Below, piece after piece: positions 24,408 through 33,720 of a stretch of 64,000 nt of DNA (the first letter of the stretch is position 1; each line of letters opens with the position of its first letter). This stretch comes from Hymenobacter aquaticus (GTDB lineage: Bacteria > Bacteroidota > Bacteroidia > Cytophagales > Hymenobacteraceae). The notes under the pieces are model-generated. The model was not told the DNA's origin. It made no database searches and was given only the letters and a program-made list of their open reading frames with translations. The DNA lies in the NCBI RefSeq assembly GCF_004765605.1, contig NZ_SRLC01000001.1, forward strand, positions 310,001 through 374,000, given 5' to 3'. The position numbers were made by a program, and so were the translations under genes.

Positions 24408-24547
24408 ACCTAACTATTTAATTATTCATTAAACACTATGCTGGAAAAAATAAAAACTGCCTTGTAGGCGGACGGCATTTTATTGCCTTTTCCGTCCCGA
24501 TTTTCACTGACATCTACATTCAAACAAAACCAAAAACTTTTTTACGC

Positions 24548-25585
24548 ATGGAAACTACCTTCACCCCCGGCGTCCTGACGACGCCCGCCGACTTGCTGAA
24601 AACCGAAGAGGCTATCAGCTTCGTCAAAGACAGCTTCGCCAAGGAGCTGAGCCGCCAGCTGAGCCTGGTAAAAGTATCCTCGCCCATTGCCGTGCTCGAC
24701 GGCACCGGCATCAACGACGACCTGAACGGCATTGAGCGCCCCGTGCACTTCCCCATCAAGGCCCTCGACGAGCGCCGCGCCGTGGTGGTGCACTCCCTGG
24801 CCAAGTGGAAGCGCGTGCGCCTGCAGGAGCTGGGCATCGAAGCCGGCAAAGGCCTGCTGACCGACATGCGCGCCCTGCGCCCCGACGAAGACTATTCGCC
24901 CATTCACTCCATCTACGTGGATCAGTGGGACTGGGAAAAGCACATTAGCCCCGAGCAGCGCACCATTCCCTTCCTCAAGGCTACGGTGGAGAAAATCTAC
25001 TCGGCCCTGAAAACCACGGAGTTGATGGTGTGCGAGCAGTATCCTGAAATTGAGCCGGTGCTGCCCGAAGCCATTACCTTCATCTACGCCGAGGACCTGC
25101 TCCGGCAGTACCCCGACCTGACGCCCAAGCAGCGCGAGCACGAGGCCGCCAAGGAGTTTGGCGCCATCTTCCTGATCGGCATCGGCGGCGAGCTGAGCCA
25201 CGGTGAGGCCCACGACGGCCGCGCCCCCGACTACGACGACTGGAGCACCCAGAACGAAGCCGGCCACTACGGACTGAACGGCGACATCGTGCTGTGGCAC
25301 CCCGTGCTGGAAACGGCTTTCGAAGTATCCTCGATGGGTATCCGGGTCGATAAAACGGCCCTGACGCGCCAGCTGGAGCTGCGCGGCTGCCCCGAGCGCA
25401 AAGACCTGCACTTCCACAGCCTGCTGCTCGCCGACGGCCTGCCCCAGAGCATTGGCGGCGGTATTGGTCAGTCGCGCGTGGTAATGTTTATGCTGCGCAA
25501 AGGCCACATCGGCGAAGTGCAGGTAAGCATCTGGCCCGAGGCCGTGCGGCAGGAATTGGCCGCTAGCGGAATCGAGCTGCTGTAA
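24548..25585 (+). CDS. asnA: Aspartate--ammonia ligase (asparagine synthetase A)
   Basis: A 345-residue enzyme that makes L-asparagine from L-aspartate, ammonia and ATP in the cytoplasm. It shows the class II aminoacyl-tRNA-synthetase-like fold of AsnA: SSPIAVLDGTGINDDLNG, PIHSIYVDQWDWEKHI, EFGAIFLIGIGGELSHGEAH, HGRAPDYDDW-type loop and the C-terminal motif-3 segment SIGGGIGQSRVVMFMLRKGH. Length and order agree with E. coli AsnA (about 330 residues). It is single, with its own leader (24266-24407) and a shared hairpin downstream. The leader implies control by charged tRNA-Asn. Confidence 0.95.
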   Translation: METTFTPGVLTTPADLLKTEEAISFVKDSFAKELSRQLSLVKVSSPIAVLDGTGINDDLNGIERPVHFPIKALDERRAVVVHSLAKWKRVRLQELGIEAGKGLLTDMRALRPDEDYSPIHSIYVDQWDWEKHISPEQRTIPFLKATVEKIYSALKTTELMVCEQYPEIEPVLPEAITFIYAEDLLRQYPDLTPKQREHEAAKEFGAIFLIGIGGELSHGEAHDGRAPDYDDWSTQNEAGHYGLNGDIVLWHPVLETAFEVSSMGIRVDKTALTRQLELRGCPERKDLHFHSLLLADGLPQSIGGGIGQSRVVMFMLRKGHIGEVQVSIWPEAVRQELAASGIELL

Positions 25586-25604
25586 TTTAGTAAGCCGCAA
25601 AAAA

Positions 25605-25638
25605 GAATAGCCGTGTAAAGAAATTTACACGGCTATTC
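25605..25638. terminator. Bidirectional terminator between asnA and the xylanase gene
   Basis: GAATAGCCGTGTAAA (25605-25619) and TTTACACGGCTATTC (25624-25638) form a 15-bp perfect stem with a GAAA loop. On the minus strand the stem is followed by TTTTTT, making it the intrinsic terminator of the xylanase gene (stop at 25728). On the plus strand it closes asnA, though without a strong T-run. Confidence 0.8.
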
Positions 25639-25727
25639 CTGTTGCTAATCAGTACGAAAGTTAATTTAAAATCGACTGCAACGCAGCTGCGTTTATCGTA
25701 ATAGCTCCGCCTGATTTCGGGCTTATT

Positions 25728-27575
25728 TTATTGTATGGTCAGCTTTTTAGAGGAAATAGTCGTGCCGCTGAGCAGCTGTACTATGTATAAGCCCGGCCGC
25801 AGATTTAATTTAATAGCTACAGAAGATTGATTGCGCGGCGCTATTTCCCGCAGCAGCTGCCCCCGCATATCCACCACCCGAATGGTATGTACATTCTCGG
25901 TGCCTCGCAGCGTGAAATAGCCGTTGGTAACCGGGTTGGGATACAGGCTGACGGCCGAGTTGTCGGCGGGAGTGGTGGCCAGGGTAGTGGTGCGCACGTA
26001 GCTGCGGAGCCAGACCAGGGCCGTACGCTCGGTGTTGTCGTCGTTGACGAGCTGCGCACCCTGGGCCGTGCGCCAGTGGCCGGGGCGGTAGCCCCACATC
26101 GTGACGCCCTTCACGGCCGGGTGCTCCCAGAAAACCGGGAATACGCGCTGGTACTCGGCCAGCTGCACCTGGTCGTCGAGCTGCCCGGCGGTGTTCACGC
26201 CGTCGATATCCAGCTCGGTGATGTAGAGCGGCAGGCCCGCCGAGGCCAGCAGGTTCAGGTTGGCGGTGAGCGTGGCGGCGGGCGTGGGGCGGGTAGAAAA
26301 GGCGTGGCCCTGAATGCCGACCACGTCAAGCAGGTTGCGGGCCTTGAGCAGGTTCACGATGTCGAGGTAACGCTGGGCGCTGGCGCTGGTGTTTTCCACG
26401 CTGTAGTCGTTCATCATCAGCTTGGTGGAAACCGGGAAATACTGGCGGGCCAGCTGGAAGGATTTGATAATCCAGTCCCAGCCCGTGGCGCCGCTGCCGC
26501 CCAGCGCGTTGAGGTAGTTGCCGCCGCCCCCAGTGGTGTTCGGGGGCTGGTGGGTGGGCTCGTTCACTACTTCCAGGAAGTCGATGGCGGGGTAGCGCTG
26601 GGCCACGGCCGCAAACCACTGGTTGATTTCGGTGAGCTGCTCGGCGGCGGACAGCGTCTCCATCCAGGTGGGCTGCTGACTGCCCCACACCAGCACGTGC
26701 ATGCGGAAGGGGTAGCCATTGTCCTTGGCCAGCTTGTAGGCCGCGTCCAGCTCGGTCCAGTTCATCACGTCGCGGGTGCCTTCCACGCTGCCCCACTTGC
26801 CGGCGTTTTCGGGCACTACCTGGTTCCAGTAGGCCGTGAAGTTGGGCAGCTGCGGGGTGCTGTACACGCCGCCCAGAAATTTGGGCTTGCCCGTCGCCAG
26901 CGGCGGACCCACCGGCGTAAACGGCGGCGGGGGCGGATTGACGGAGCCCTGCTGCCCATTGTCGAGGTTGGTGACGGTGAAGTACAGGCCCGTTTGCCCA
27001 AAGACGACTTTGTCGATGTCGAAGCCGTCTTCGCGGGCCCCGAGCTGGAAAATCTGCGTGAGGTTGCCGGCCGTGACGGTAAAGGAAATCGGCGTTTCCG
27101 CGCCCCCGATTTTCGACATGTTCACCCATTTCCAGACGTTGCTCTGGGCTGAGCCGGCCCCGTCCACCACCTGGGAGCCGGTGGTGTAGCCCACGCCCGC
27201 CACCTGATTGATGGTAATCCAGTCGTTGTCGTTGGTGGGCGACTTGAGGCCGAAGCCGTTGCCGTAGTAGAAGCTGTCGTCGTTGGCCCCGGCGCTGCCC
27301 ACCCGCACGCGGGCGTAGAGGTCGTAGGTGCCGGGGCCGGGGAAGGTGACGCTGTAGGTGGCCACGCGGGCCGCGGTGCCCGGGTTTTGGGCGGCAATGG
27401 TGGCCGTGGGCACCACCGAAATGTACTGCACGCCGGCCTGGATGGGCGAGGTCCAGTCGGTGCCCAGGGTGCCGGTTTCGGCCTGCTGCACCACGGGCGC
27501 ATTCTGGGCCTGCGCGGCCGTAAGACCGGCAAAGAGCAGTGCCGGGGTAAGAAATAGGAGTCGAGGTTTACGCAT
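25728..27575 (-). CDS. Secreted GH10 endo-1,4-beta-xylanase with T9SS sorting tail
   Basis: A 615-residue protein. Residues 1-23 are a signal peptide (ending TAAQAQ). Residues 28-200 form a carbohydrate-binding-type beta-sandwich (TYDLYARVRVGSAGANDDSF, GFDIDKVVFGQ). A Pro-rich linker (PPPPPF) follows, then the GH10 barrel with PENAGKWGSVEG, acid/base Glu in VVNEPTH (about E339) and nucleophile Glu in YITELDID (about E454), then MWGYRPGHWRT. The last 75 residues (SLYPNPVTNGYFTL ... GLYIVQLLSGTTISSKKLTI) are a Por/type A C-terminal sorting domain, so export by the type IX system to the surface or medium is expected. It degrades xylan. It is a single gene with operator-like sites upstream. Confidence 0.92.
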   Translation of the reverse strand: MRKPRLLFLTPALLFAGLTAAQAQNAPVVQQAETGTLGTDWTSPIQAGVQYISVVPTATIAAQNPGTAARVATYSVTFPGPGTYDLYARVRVGSAGANDDSFYYGNGFGLKSPTNDNDWITINQVAGVGYTTGSQVVDGAGSAQSNVWKWVNMSKIGGAETPISFTVTAGNLTQIFQLGAREDGFDIDKVVFGQTGLYFTVTNLDNGQQGSVNPPPPPFTPVGPPLATGKPKFLGGVYSTPQLPNFTAYWNQVVPENAGKWGSVEGTRDVMNWTELDAAYKLAKDNGYPFRMHVLVWGSQQPTWMETLSAAEQLTEINQWFAAVAQRYPAIDFLEVVNEPTHQPPNTTGGGGNYLNALGGSGATGWDWIIKSFQLARQYFPVSTKLMMNDYSVENTSASAQRYLDIVNLLKARNLLDVVGIQGHAFSTRPTPAATLTANLNLLASAGLPLYITELDIDGVNTAGQLDDQVQLAEYQRVFPVFWEHPAVKGVTMWGYRPGHWRTAQGAQLVNDDNTERTALVWLRSYVRTTTLATTPADNSAVSLYPNPVTNGYFTLRGTENVHTIRVVDMRGQLLREIAPRNQSSVAIKLNLRPGLYIVQLLSGTTISSKKLTIQ

Positions 27576-27718
27576 GTGGGAGGAAGGATGGAGGTTGAGG
27601 TAAAGTATGCGGCGGCGACTTGGCCGGAGGGCCGTTCAAACCGCCGTAGAGACTAAAAATACGGTCCGGAGCTTTCGGTGGAATGGCCTGTAAAGCAGAT
27701 AATTAGCAGAAAAACTAT

Positions 27719-27753
27719 GCAACCGTTTGTGATAGGGAGTTGCAAACGGTTGT
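27719..27753. promoter_or_regulatory. Paired LacI-family-like operators upstream of the xylanase gene
   Basis: GCAACCGTTTGT (27719-27730) and GCAAACGGTTGT (27742-27753) both fit the AAnCGnTT core of LacI/GalR-family operators, are each followed by GATAGG, and have centres 23 bp apart. They lie 144-178 bp upstream of the xylanase start. No LacI-type gene is in the window. The rest of the 27576-27898 gap shows a TTCCGG-CCA-CCGGAA dyad at 27860-27874 and no gene. Confidence 0.45.
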
Positions 27754-27898
27754 GATAGGCAGGCGGGAGAAAATAATTGTTACTCAGCGTTAGTAAGCGC
27801 GCACTCACCCAGTAAGACCCTCAGTAATTACCGACTTGTTGTGGTAGTGCAGTCTGGTGTTCCGGCCACCGGAATCAAAACCGGCCGGACGCAAAAAA

Positions 27899-27937
27899 AG
27901 CCTGTTTACGCGCACCGTACTGGCGCGTAAACAGGCT
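27899..27937 (-). terminator. Intrinsic terminator after the S1/P1 nuclease gene
   Basis: AGCCTGTTTACGCGC (27899-27913) and GCGCGTAAACAGGCT (27923-27937) make a 15-bp perfect stem with a 9-nt loop. Read on the minus strand it is followed by TTTTTTT, 28 bp after the stop codon of the 27966-28982 gene. Confidence 0.85.
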
Positions 27938-27965
27938 GAGAAAATGCGTCGGCTTCAGCCGCGGC

Positions 27966-28982
27966 TTAGAACTCCATAAACGAGGAGAAATCGACCAGCT
28001 TGCCGGTTTGAAGCAGCTTGAGCTCCTCTTTCAGGTTGGCCTGGCTGCTGCGGGTCGTGTACTCGGTGTCGAGCTTGGTCAGGTCGGGCTTACCGGCGTT
28101 GACCCAGGCCGTGTACCAGTAGTTGGCCGCGGCCTGGGCGGCGGTGCGCAGCTGCCGCTCTTCCATGCGCTTGAGGGCCTTGTGGAAGCTTTCGGTGTAG
28201 GCCGCCGTGCGAATGTTGCTGTTGAACACGTTCTTTTTGGGCTGGCCCTGGGCATCAACCTCCAGCACGCCAGCGGCCGGCGTTTCGGTTTGCAGCTTTT
28301 TCTCAATGGCCAGCAGCGTATCGGCCGAGGCGTGGCTCTGGGCAATCAGGCGCCAGGTTTCGGCCACCGGGTCCTGAATCAGCTGGGGCTCCTTGAGCTT
28401 GAAGTTGTAGGTCTTGCCGAACTTTTCCACCATCTGCGACTCGTAAAAGGCGTGAATACCCTTCTGGCCCGTGAGCTGCCCGTCGTGGTTCTGGGAGGTG
28501 TGCAGGGGCTGGGTGGCGTCGCCGAGGTAGTGGCCCAGGTCGGCGGCAATGAAGAGAATGTCTTCCTTGCGGCCGTTTTTCATGGCGGTGGTCAGCTTGC
28601 CCAGCATGTCCTGAATAAACCAGGGCAGGCGGCCGTTTTTATCCAGGAAAGCCGGCTCGTACTGGGCGTAGGCCTCCTGCGAGGTCTGGGGCAGCTGGCT
28701 GATGGGCTGGTCGCCGTAGTCTTCCAGGTCGATGAAGTGGCGCGGCCCCTCGGCGCGGTCGTTGAGCGTGTACTTGCGCAGGTCGGGCACCACCGACTCC
28801 TGCACTATGAAATCGACGTGGTTGTAGAAGAAGGTGCGTAGGGCTGGCGGCAAGGCCAGCACCGCCGCGCGGTTGATTCGCTCGTGGCCCCAGGTGCCCC
28901 AGGCAAACAGGATGGAAGGTGCGGTCAGCAGCAGCGCCGTAACGGCCAGCGCGCGGCGGGCCCGGCGGGTGAAATGTTGCAT
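27966..28982 (-). CDS. Secreted S1/P1-type nuclease / zinc-dependent phospholipase C-fold protein
   Basis: A 338-residue protein with a basic start (QHFTRRARRALAVTALLLTA) and signal cleavage predicted just before W in LFAWGTWGHERINRAA. In this fold the mature N-terminal Trp supplies a zinc ligand. Further ligands are seen in RHFIDLEDYGD, AADLGHYLGDATQPLHTSQN and HDGQ. These match S1/P1 nucleases and zinc-dependent phospholipase C. It would act outside the cytoplasm, hydrolysing single-stranded nucleic acid or phospholipid; sequence alone does not settle which. It is a single gene with its own terminator. Confidence 0.8.
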   Translation of the reverse strand: MQHFTRRARRALAVTALLLTAPSILFAWGTWGHERINRAAVLALPPALRTFFYNHVDFIVQESVVPDLRKYTLNDRAEGPRHFIDLEDYGDQPISQLPQTSQEAYAQYEPAFLDKNGRLPWFIQDMLGKLTTAMKNGRKEDILFIAADLGHYLGDATQPLHTSQNHDGQLTGQKGIHAFYESQMVEKFGKTYNFKLKEPQLIQDPVAETWRLIAQSHASADTLLAIEKKLQTETPAAGVLEVDAQGQPKKNVFNSNIRTAAYTESFHKALKRMEERQLRTAAQAAANYWYTAWVNAGKPDLTKLDTEYTTRSSQANLKEELKLLQTGKLVDFSSFMEF

Positions 28983-29114
28983 AGTGGGTGGATGTTGAGA
29001 ACAGACAAGAAGGCAAATGTCCGGGCTTTAGGGCCAGAAAAAAAGCCTTCCGCCCGAAAAGCGCCGCCCGCCGTTTCGGATGCCTTAAGCATCCAATTTC
29101 GTGTGGGTTGACTA

Positions 29115-30453
29115 CTATTTTTTGCCTTCTTCCAACGCTTCATCTGCCGGCCCCAGCAGCTGCCGGGCCACTGCGTCGGCGCTGGCCAGGGCGGCTTCCA
29201 CGGTGCCCATAGCGGGGCCTTCGTACAGCCCTTCGCCGGCAAAAAACACGGTGTCGGCCAGCGGCTCACTCAGCACCCGGCGCGCCCCGGCCGAGCCGAC
29301 GGTGGCGTAGGCGTAGGCCCCGCGGGCAAATGGGTCGGCGCCCCAGTTCACGACGCGGTGCGCCACCAGCTGGGGCCGGAGCCAGGCGGTAGAGGTGCCG
29401 AATAAGTACGCCAACGATTCGAGGGCCTGGGTGAGGACGTCCTCGTCGGGAGTGGCGCGCAGCCGGGCGGCGGCGGGGCCCGCCACCCAGCCCGTGAGCA
29501 GGGCGCGCGGGTCGGGCAGCTGGCTCCACCAGGTGGGCACGGCGGCATCCGAAAACAAAAAGCCCAGGGCCGGCATGGCATGATGTAACTCCTTCGACTC
29601 CTGCTCCCAGAACGGCCACTCAAATTCCAGCAGCACCTTGACCACCGGCCCAAACCCCAGCGCTTGAGCCGCCGCCCGCCGCTCGGGAATCTCGGGGACG
29701 AAGGCGACGTAGCCCAGCGTGCCAGCTTCGGCCTGCAATACGCCCAGCGGCACCGTAACCAGGGCCTGCGGGGCGGAGTAGCGGCGGTTGTGGTCGCACC
29801 GGATTTCCACCTGCCCGCGTTGCCACCGGATAGTTTCCACCACGGTCGAGAGCTGAATCCGGCCGCCCGCGTCCTGCACCTGCCGGGCCAGATATGCCAG
29901 CAGCGGCCCGTAGCCGCCCACCGGCCGGGGCGAATCCTCGGCCCCGCCCCCCCGACCACTCCGCGCGCAGGGCAAACGAGCTGGCCCGGCGGGCATCGGC
30001 CGCGTCGTAGCCCTCGGCGAAGCGCGTCACGGTGAGGCGCAGCTGCTGGTAGTCGTCGCCGGGGAAGTGCGTAGCCAGGAACTCGGCCAGCGGCACGTCG
30101 TGGGACAGGGCGTGGAGCTTTTCCAGCAGCAGGGGCATTTCCTCCAGGAAAGTTTCGGTGGTCTGGACCCGGCCGGCCAGCACCTCGTAGGTGTCGCCGC
30201 CCATGTCGTGGCAGTCGGTATGCAGGTCGGCCAGCAGCTCGCGGGTCAGGGGTACGTCGCCGTGCAGAAACTCGGCCCCGGCCTCGGTGGGGCCCGAAAA
30301 GCCGGCGTCGGTGAAGGTGTGGACCCGCCCGCCGATGCGGCTGCGGGCTTCCAGCACCAGCACGCGCCGGCCGGCCTGGGCCAGGCGGCGGGCCGCCAGC
30401 AAACCGGCCGCCCCCGCGCCGATAATCAGAATGTCAGCGTCAAATTCAGTCAT
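29115..30453 (-). pseudogene. Flavin amine oxidase (MAO-like), frameshifted in a G7 tract
   Basis: The N-terminal part (30453 down to about 29955) has the FAD motif ADILIIGAGAAGLLAARRLA, EARSRIGGRVHTF and GPTEAGAEFLHGD. The C-terminal part (about 29950 down to 29115) has GGYGPLLAYLARQVQDAGG, LVTVPLGVLQAEAG and the FAD end motif VFFAGEGLYEGPAMGTVEAA. Together they make one normal monoamine-oxidase-type flavoenzyme of about 445 residues. The two parts are in different frames, and the switch falls at seven G residues (C7 on the plus strand, 29947-29953). Six G would read WSGGGAEDSPRPVGGYG through the joint. It is either a true frameshift, a phase-variable tract, or a sequencing error. Confidence 0.85.
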
Positions 30454-30477
30454 AAAAAGAATAGAGAGAAAAAAGCC

Positions 30478-33400
30478 TCAGCGCAGCAGCCGCAGGGTGG
30501 TGTCGAGGCGCTGGGTGAGCAGAATCTGGCGGAGCTGCTGCTGCAACAGGGCCTGCTGCTGGCGCTGCTCGTTGCCCTTGAACAGGCGCACGGAGTAGCG
30601 GGTGCCGGCCGCCGGCCGCTGCAGGTTGATGTAGGTGAGCTTGTGGTTGGGGCGGCGCAGTGGCTCACTCTGCTGAATCCGCTCGATGCGCTTGTCGTTG
30701 TCGCCGAACAGGGCCTGCATCGGGTTCAGGCCAATGTAGAGGTTGGCGCGGCCGTCCAGGAAGTAGTTGCCGCTGACCTGCATGTTGCTCAGGTTGCTGT
30801 TCAGGTTCAGGTTGGGAATCAGCAGCTCGCCCCGGTTGAGGACGAACTCACTGCTGAAGGGCTCGAAGAACAGGTGGCGGGTGCGCTCCTCGCGCATGAA
30901 TTTCAGGGCCTGCGACAGGGCTTCCACGTTGAGCAGCTCCAGGTCGCGCAGGTCGGCCTTGAGGTAGCAGCGGGTTTGGTCGAGGCGGGGCAGGAAGGCC
31001 GAATCCAGGTCGGTGTGCAGGTCGGTGGCGCAGCGCATGCTGCCCCGCACGTTGTCCTGCTCGGGCACGCTGAGGCCAATGGCGGTGCCGGCGGCCAGCA
31101 GGTCGGGCAGCTCCACGTCTTGCAGGCGCATCTGCACGTGCAGCGGGTGGTGGTGGCGGTCCACGTTGAGCAGCATGCGGCCCCGCAGCTCAATCGTGCC
31201 CTGAAATGCCTGCAACGAGCAGTTATCAACCCGGGCCACCCCGTCGCGCAGGTGTGACTCCAGCGCGAAGCCGCGGCCCCGCACGGCCCCGTAGTTTACC
31301 CGGTCGGCCTGCACCCGCACCACGGCCCGCAGAATGCCGTTGGTGAGAATGGAGCCCGGCGCCTGCTGCTGCCGCCGGGCGCGCCGCTCGGCCCGCCGCT
31401 CGACCAGCGCGGCCGGCAGCGGCACCGACTTATCCTCCGGATTCAGGCTGGCCAGCAGCAGCAGCAGGCGCTGCACGTCGAGGGTGGCGTAGCGCAGGTC
31501 CAGGTTTACGTGGGCGGCCCGCAGGCGGGTGCCGTCCAGCCGGATCAGGGCCGACGCCTGGCCGGTGCCGCCCCGGCTGGTGGCGAAGCTCAGGGCGGGC
31601 AGGTTGATTTCGGAGCCGTTTTTACGCATCTGCACCCGCAGCCGGCGGATGTTTTCACTGCCTTCCAGCTGCAGGGTCTGGATGTTCCAGGTCAGCTCGC
31701 CGTTGGCGGCCAGCAGCAGCTCGCGCAGGGCCGGGCTGGCCGGGGCGGCGGCCGAGCGGCGCGGCGGGCGGGCCAGGCGGGCCACGAGGCGGCGGTAGTT
31801 CATCGTGTCGAAGTCGACGGCCAGGTGAAACTGGATGGGCGCCACCTGTTGCAGCGTATCGGTGGGCCACGACACCCGGCCGTGCACCGTCGCGCCCCAG
31901 ATGCGGGCCGCCAGCTTATCGAGCTGCACCTGCTGGCCGTCGTGGTGCACCGTGGCGGCTACCTGCTCGAGCGTGTCGGTGGGCAGCACGAGGCGGGTGC
32001 AGCGCAAATCCACGTTCAGGCGCACGCCCGGCGGAATCAGGCTGCCGCCCAGGGTGGCCAGCTGGTTGGAGGCCGTGGCGGCCCGCTGCCGGGCCACCTG
32101 CCGCGTGCTGGCCGAGGGAGGGCGTAGCAGCTCGCGCAGGCGCTGCACGCGCAGCTCTTCCACGGCAAAGCGGCCGACCACGGCCATGTTGAGCGCCTGG
32201 CCGGTCACGTAATCCAGCAGGCCCGTGGTGGTAGCTGAGGCCCGAAACCGCATCTGGTCCAGCACGCCCGAGGCGTGGGAAAGCGTCCAGATACTGTCGC
32301 GCAGGCCGACGCGCACGTTCAGGGCGGAGAAGTCGGCCCGGCGGCTCAGCACCACGAACGACGCGTCGCGCAGGGTCACGAAGCCGCGCACCGACAGGCT
32401 TTTCTGGGCGACTGCCAGGTCGGTGCCGTCGTCGGTGGGGGGTAGCAGGCCGTGCAGGCGCACGTCCATTTCGGCGGTGCCGTGGCGGGCCTGCCACCGG
32501 CCGGGAGCCAGCACGGCGGCCAGCTGGGGCAGCTCGGTTTTGCCCCGGAAGCGCCCACTGACGAAGGGCCGGGAAAAGTCGCGCAGCGTGAGGGCCACGT
32601 TCAGCTGGCCGGCCGAGGAGTAGAGGCGGCAGTGCTGCACGGTCAGCACGGTGGTGGTCAGGTTGTGGGCCGGGCCGTTGTCGTAGGTAGCCAGCAAATC
32701 CCAGTGGTTGATGCGCCGGGCCGAGCCGGGCCACAGCAGCTGGGCCCGCCGCAGCGAGAAGGTGAGAATGTTGCGCGGGCGGCGGGTGGGGCCGGTCAGC
32801 CCCGAAATCTGGTAGCGGATGCGGGCTTTGCTGGGGCTGGTGGCCTCGGCGAAATAGGCCGTCTGGCTGGGCGGCAGCGCGGCCCGCAGCACTTCCATCA
32901 GGGGCTGCTGCCCGTCGAACCGGAAGTTGAGGCGGGTGCCGGGCTGGTTGGCAATGGTGCGGTGGGAGCCCCGAATCCGGATGGTGTCGCCGTTGAGCGT
33001 GGCCCGAGTGTGGTGGAGCGTGCCCTCGTGCTTTTTAAACTCCAGCGCGTAATTGACCGAGGCCCACACCGGCTTGCGCCGGAACAGCGTGCCCCGGTTG
33101 TTGCGCAGATAACTCAGCTCGCCGTGCAAGGTGCCGTGGGCCCGCAATACTCCTTTGGCAATGGTGGCCGACAGGTGAGCCCGCCGCACTTCGGCCCCGA
33201 AGGCGCTGTGGGCGTAGTCGTTGCGGGTTTGGATGCGGAAGTGGTGCACCAGCAGGGAGTCCAGGGCAATATCGAGGGGCGGGCCGGTGCCGGCGCTGGT
33301 GTGGCGGCGCTTGCCGTGCAGGCCCCAGCTGCGGCCCAGCGAATCGACCCGCTCCCGGAAATCCACGTTCCAGACCACCAGGCGGGTGATGCGCACCTGT

Positions 33401-33720
33401 TTGCGCACCAGGCTGGCCAGCTCCAGACGCAGGTCGGCGCGGCCCACGGCCAATACCGGGTGCTGCTGGCCAAACGAAGTATCGGTGAGGCTGACGTGGT
33501 GAATGGAGGCCGTCAGGTGGGGAAAGTCGCGCCAGGGCGAGAGGGTAACTTCGAACGGGGCCAGCACCAGCTCCGAGTTGCGCCTCACCTGCTGGCGCAC
33601 CCAGTGCTCCAGCTGCCGCTGACCCCAGCGCGTGCCCAGCAGCCAGCCACCCAGGCCCAGCGCAACAAGCATCAGCAGGAATCCGGCCAGCAGGAAGCGC
33701 CGGAAAAGCAACAATTTCAT
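30478..33720 (-). CDS. Large AsmA-like envelope protein
   Basis: A 1080-residue protein with one N-terminal membrane helix (LLLFRRFLLAGFLLMLVAL), then a very long beta-rich periplasmic region. It opens TRWGQRQLEHWVRQQVRRNS and ELVLAPFEVTLSPWRDFPHL, and the C-terminal part contains LELLNVEALSQALKFMREER and NMQVSGNYFLDGRANLYIGL, the AsmA-C-like pattern of Bacteroidota. AsmA/TamB/YhdP-type proteins form lipid-conducting bridges between the two membranes; a role in phospholipid transport is inferred. I start at MKLLLF (33720) because the 10 codons before it disrupt the signal-anchor. The minus-strand gene downstream is the amine oxidase, 24 bp away. Confidence 0.78.
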   Translation of the reverse strand: MKLLLFRRFLLAGFLLMLVALGLGGWLLGTRWGQRQLEHWVRQQVRRNSELVLAPFEVTLSPWRDFPHLTASIHHVSLTDTSFGQQHPVLAVGRADLRLELASLVRKQVRITRLVVWNVDFRERVDSLGRSWGLHGKRRHTSAGTGPPLDIALDSLLVHHFRIQTRNDYAHSAFGAEVRRAHLSATIAKGVLRAHGTLHGELSYLRNNRGTLFRRKPVWASVNYALEFKKHEGTLHHTRATLNGDTIRIRGSHRTIANQPGTRLNFRFDGQQPLMEVLRAALPPSQTAYFAEATSPSKARIRYQISGLTGPTRRPRNILTFSLRRAQLLWPGSARRINHWDLLATYDNGPAHNLTTTVLTVQHCRLYSSAGQLNVALTLRDFSRPFVSGRFRGKTELPQLAAVLAPGRWQARHGTAEMDVRLHGLLPPTDDGTDLAVAQKSLSVRGFVTLRDASFVVLSRRADFSALNVRVGLRDSIWTLSHASGVLDQMRFRASATTTGLLDYVTGQALNMAVVGRFAVEELRVQRLRELLRPPSASTRQVARQRAATASNQLATLGGSLIPPGVRLNVDLRCTRLVLPTDTLEQVAATVHHDGQQVQLDKLAARIWGATVHGRVSWPTDTLQQVAPIQFHLAVDFDTMNYRRLVARLARPPRRSAAAPASPALRELLLAANGELTWNIQTLQLEGSENIRRLRVQMRKNGSEINLPALSFATSRGGTGQASALIRLDGTRLRAAHVNLDLRYATLDVQRLLLLLASLNPEDKSVPLPAALVERRAERRARRQQQAPGSILTNGILRAVVRVQADRVNYGAVRGRGFALESHLRDGVARVDNCSLQAFQGTIELRGRMLLNVDRHHHPLHVQMRLQDVELPDLLAAGTAIGLSVPEQDNVRGSMRCATDLHTDLDSAFLPRLDQTRCYLKADLRDLELLNVEALSQALKFMREERTRHLFFEPFSSEFVLNRGELLIPNLNLNSNLSNMQVSGNYFLDGRANLYIGLNPMQALFGDNDKRIERIQQSEPLRRPNHKLTYINLQRPAAGTRYSVRLFKGNEQRQQQALLQQQLRQILLTQRLDTTLRLLR

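Noticed and set aside
24438..24467. Nine-codon frame MLEKIKTAL as a second asnA leader peptide
   Set aside because: It contains no Asn codon and lies after the terminator. It appears to be chance.
24470..24497. GGACGG/CCGTCC stem between the attenuator and asnA as another terminator
   Set aside because: Six base pairs with a 16-nt loop and no T-run. Too weak to support.
27860..27888. TTCCGG-CCA-CCGGAA and CCGGCCGG dyads as regulatory sites
   Set aside because: Such GC palindromes are common in this DNA and they lie close to the terminator of the nuclease gene. No link to a promoter.
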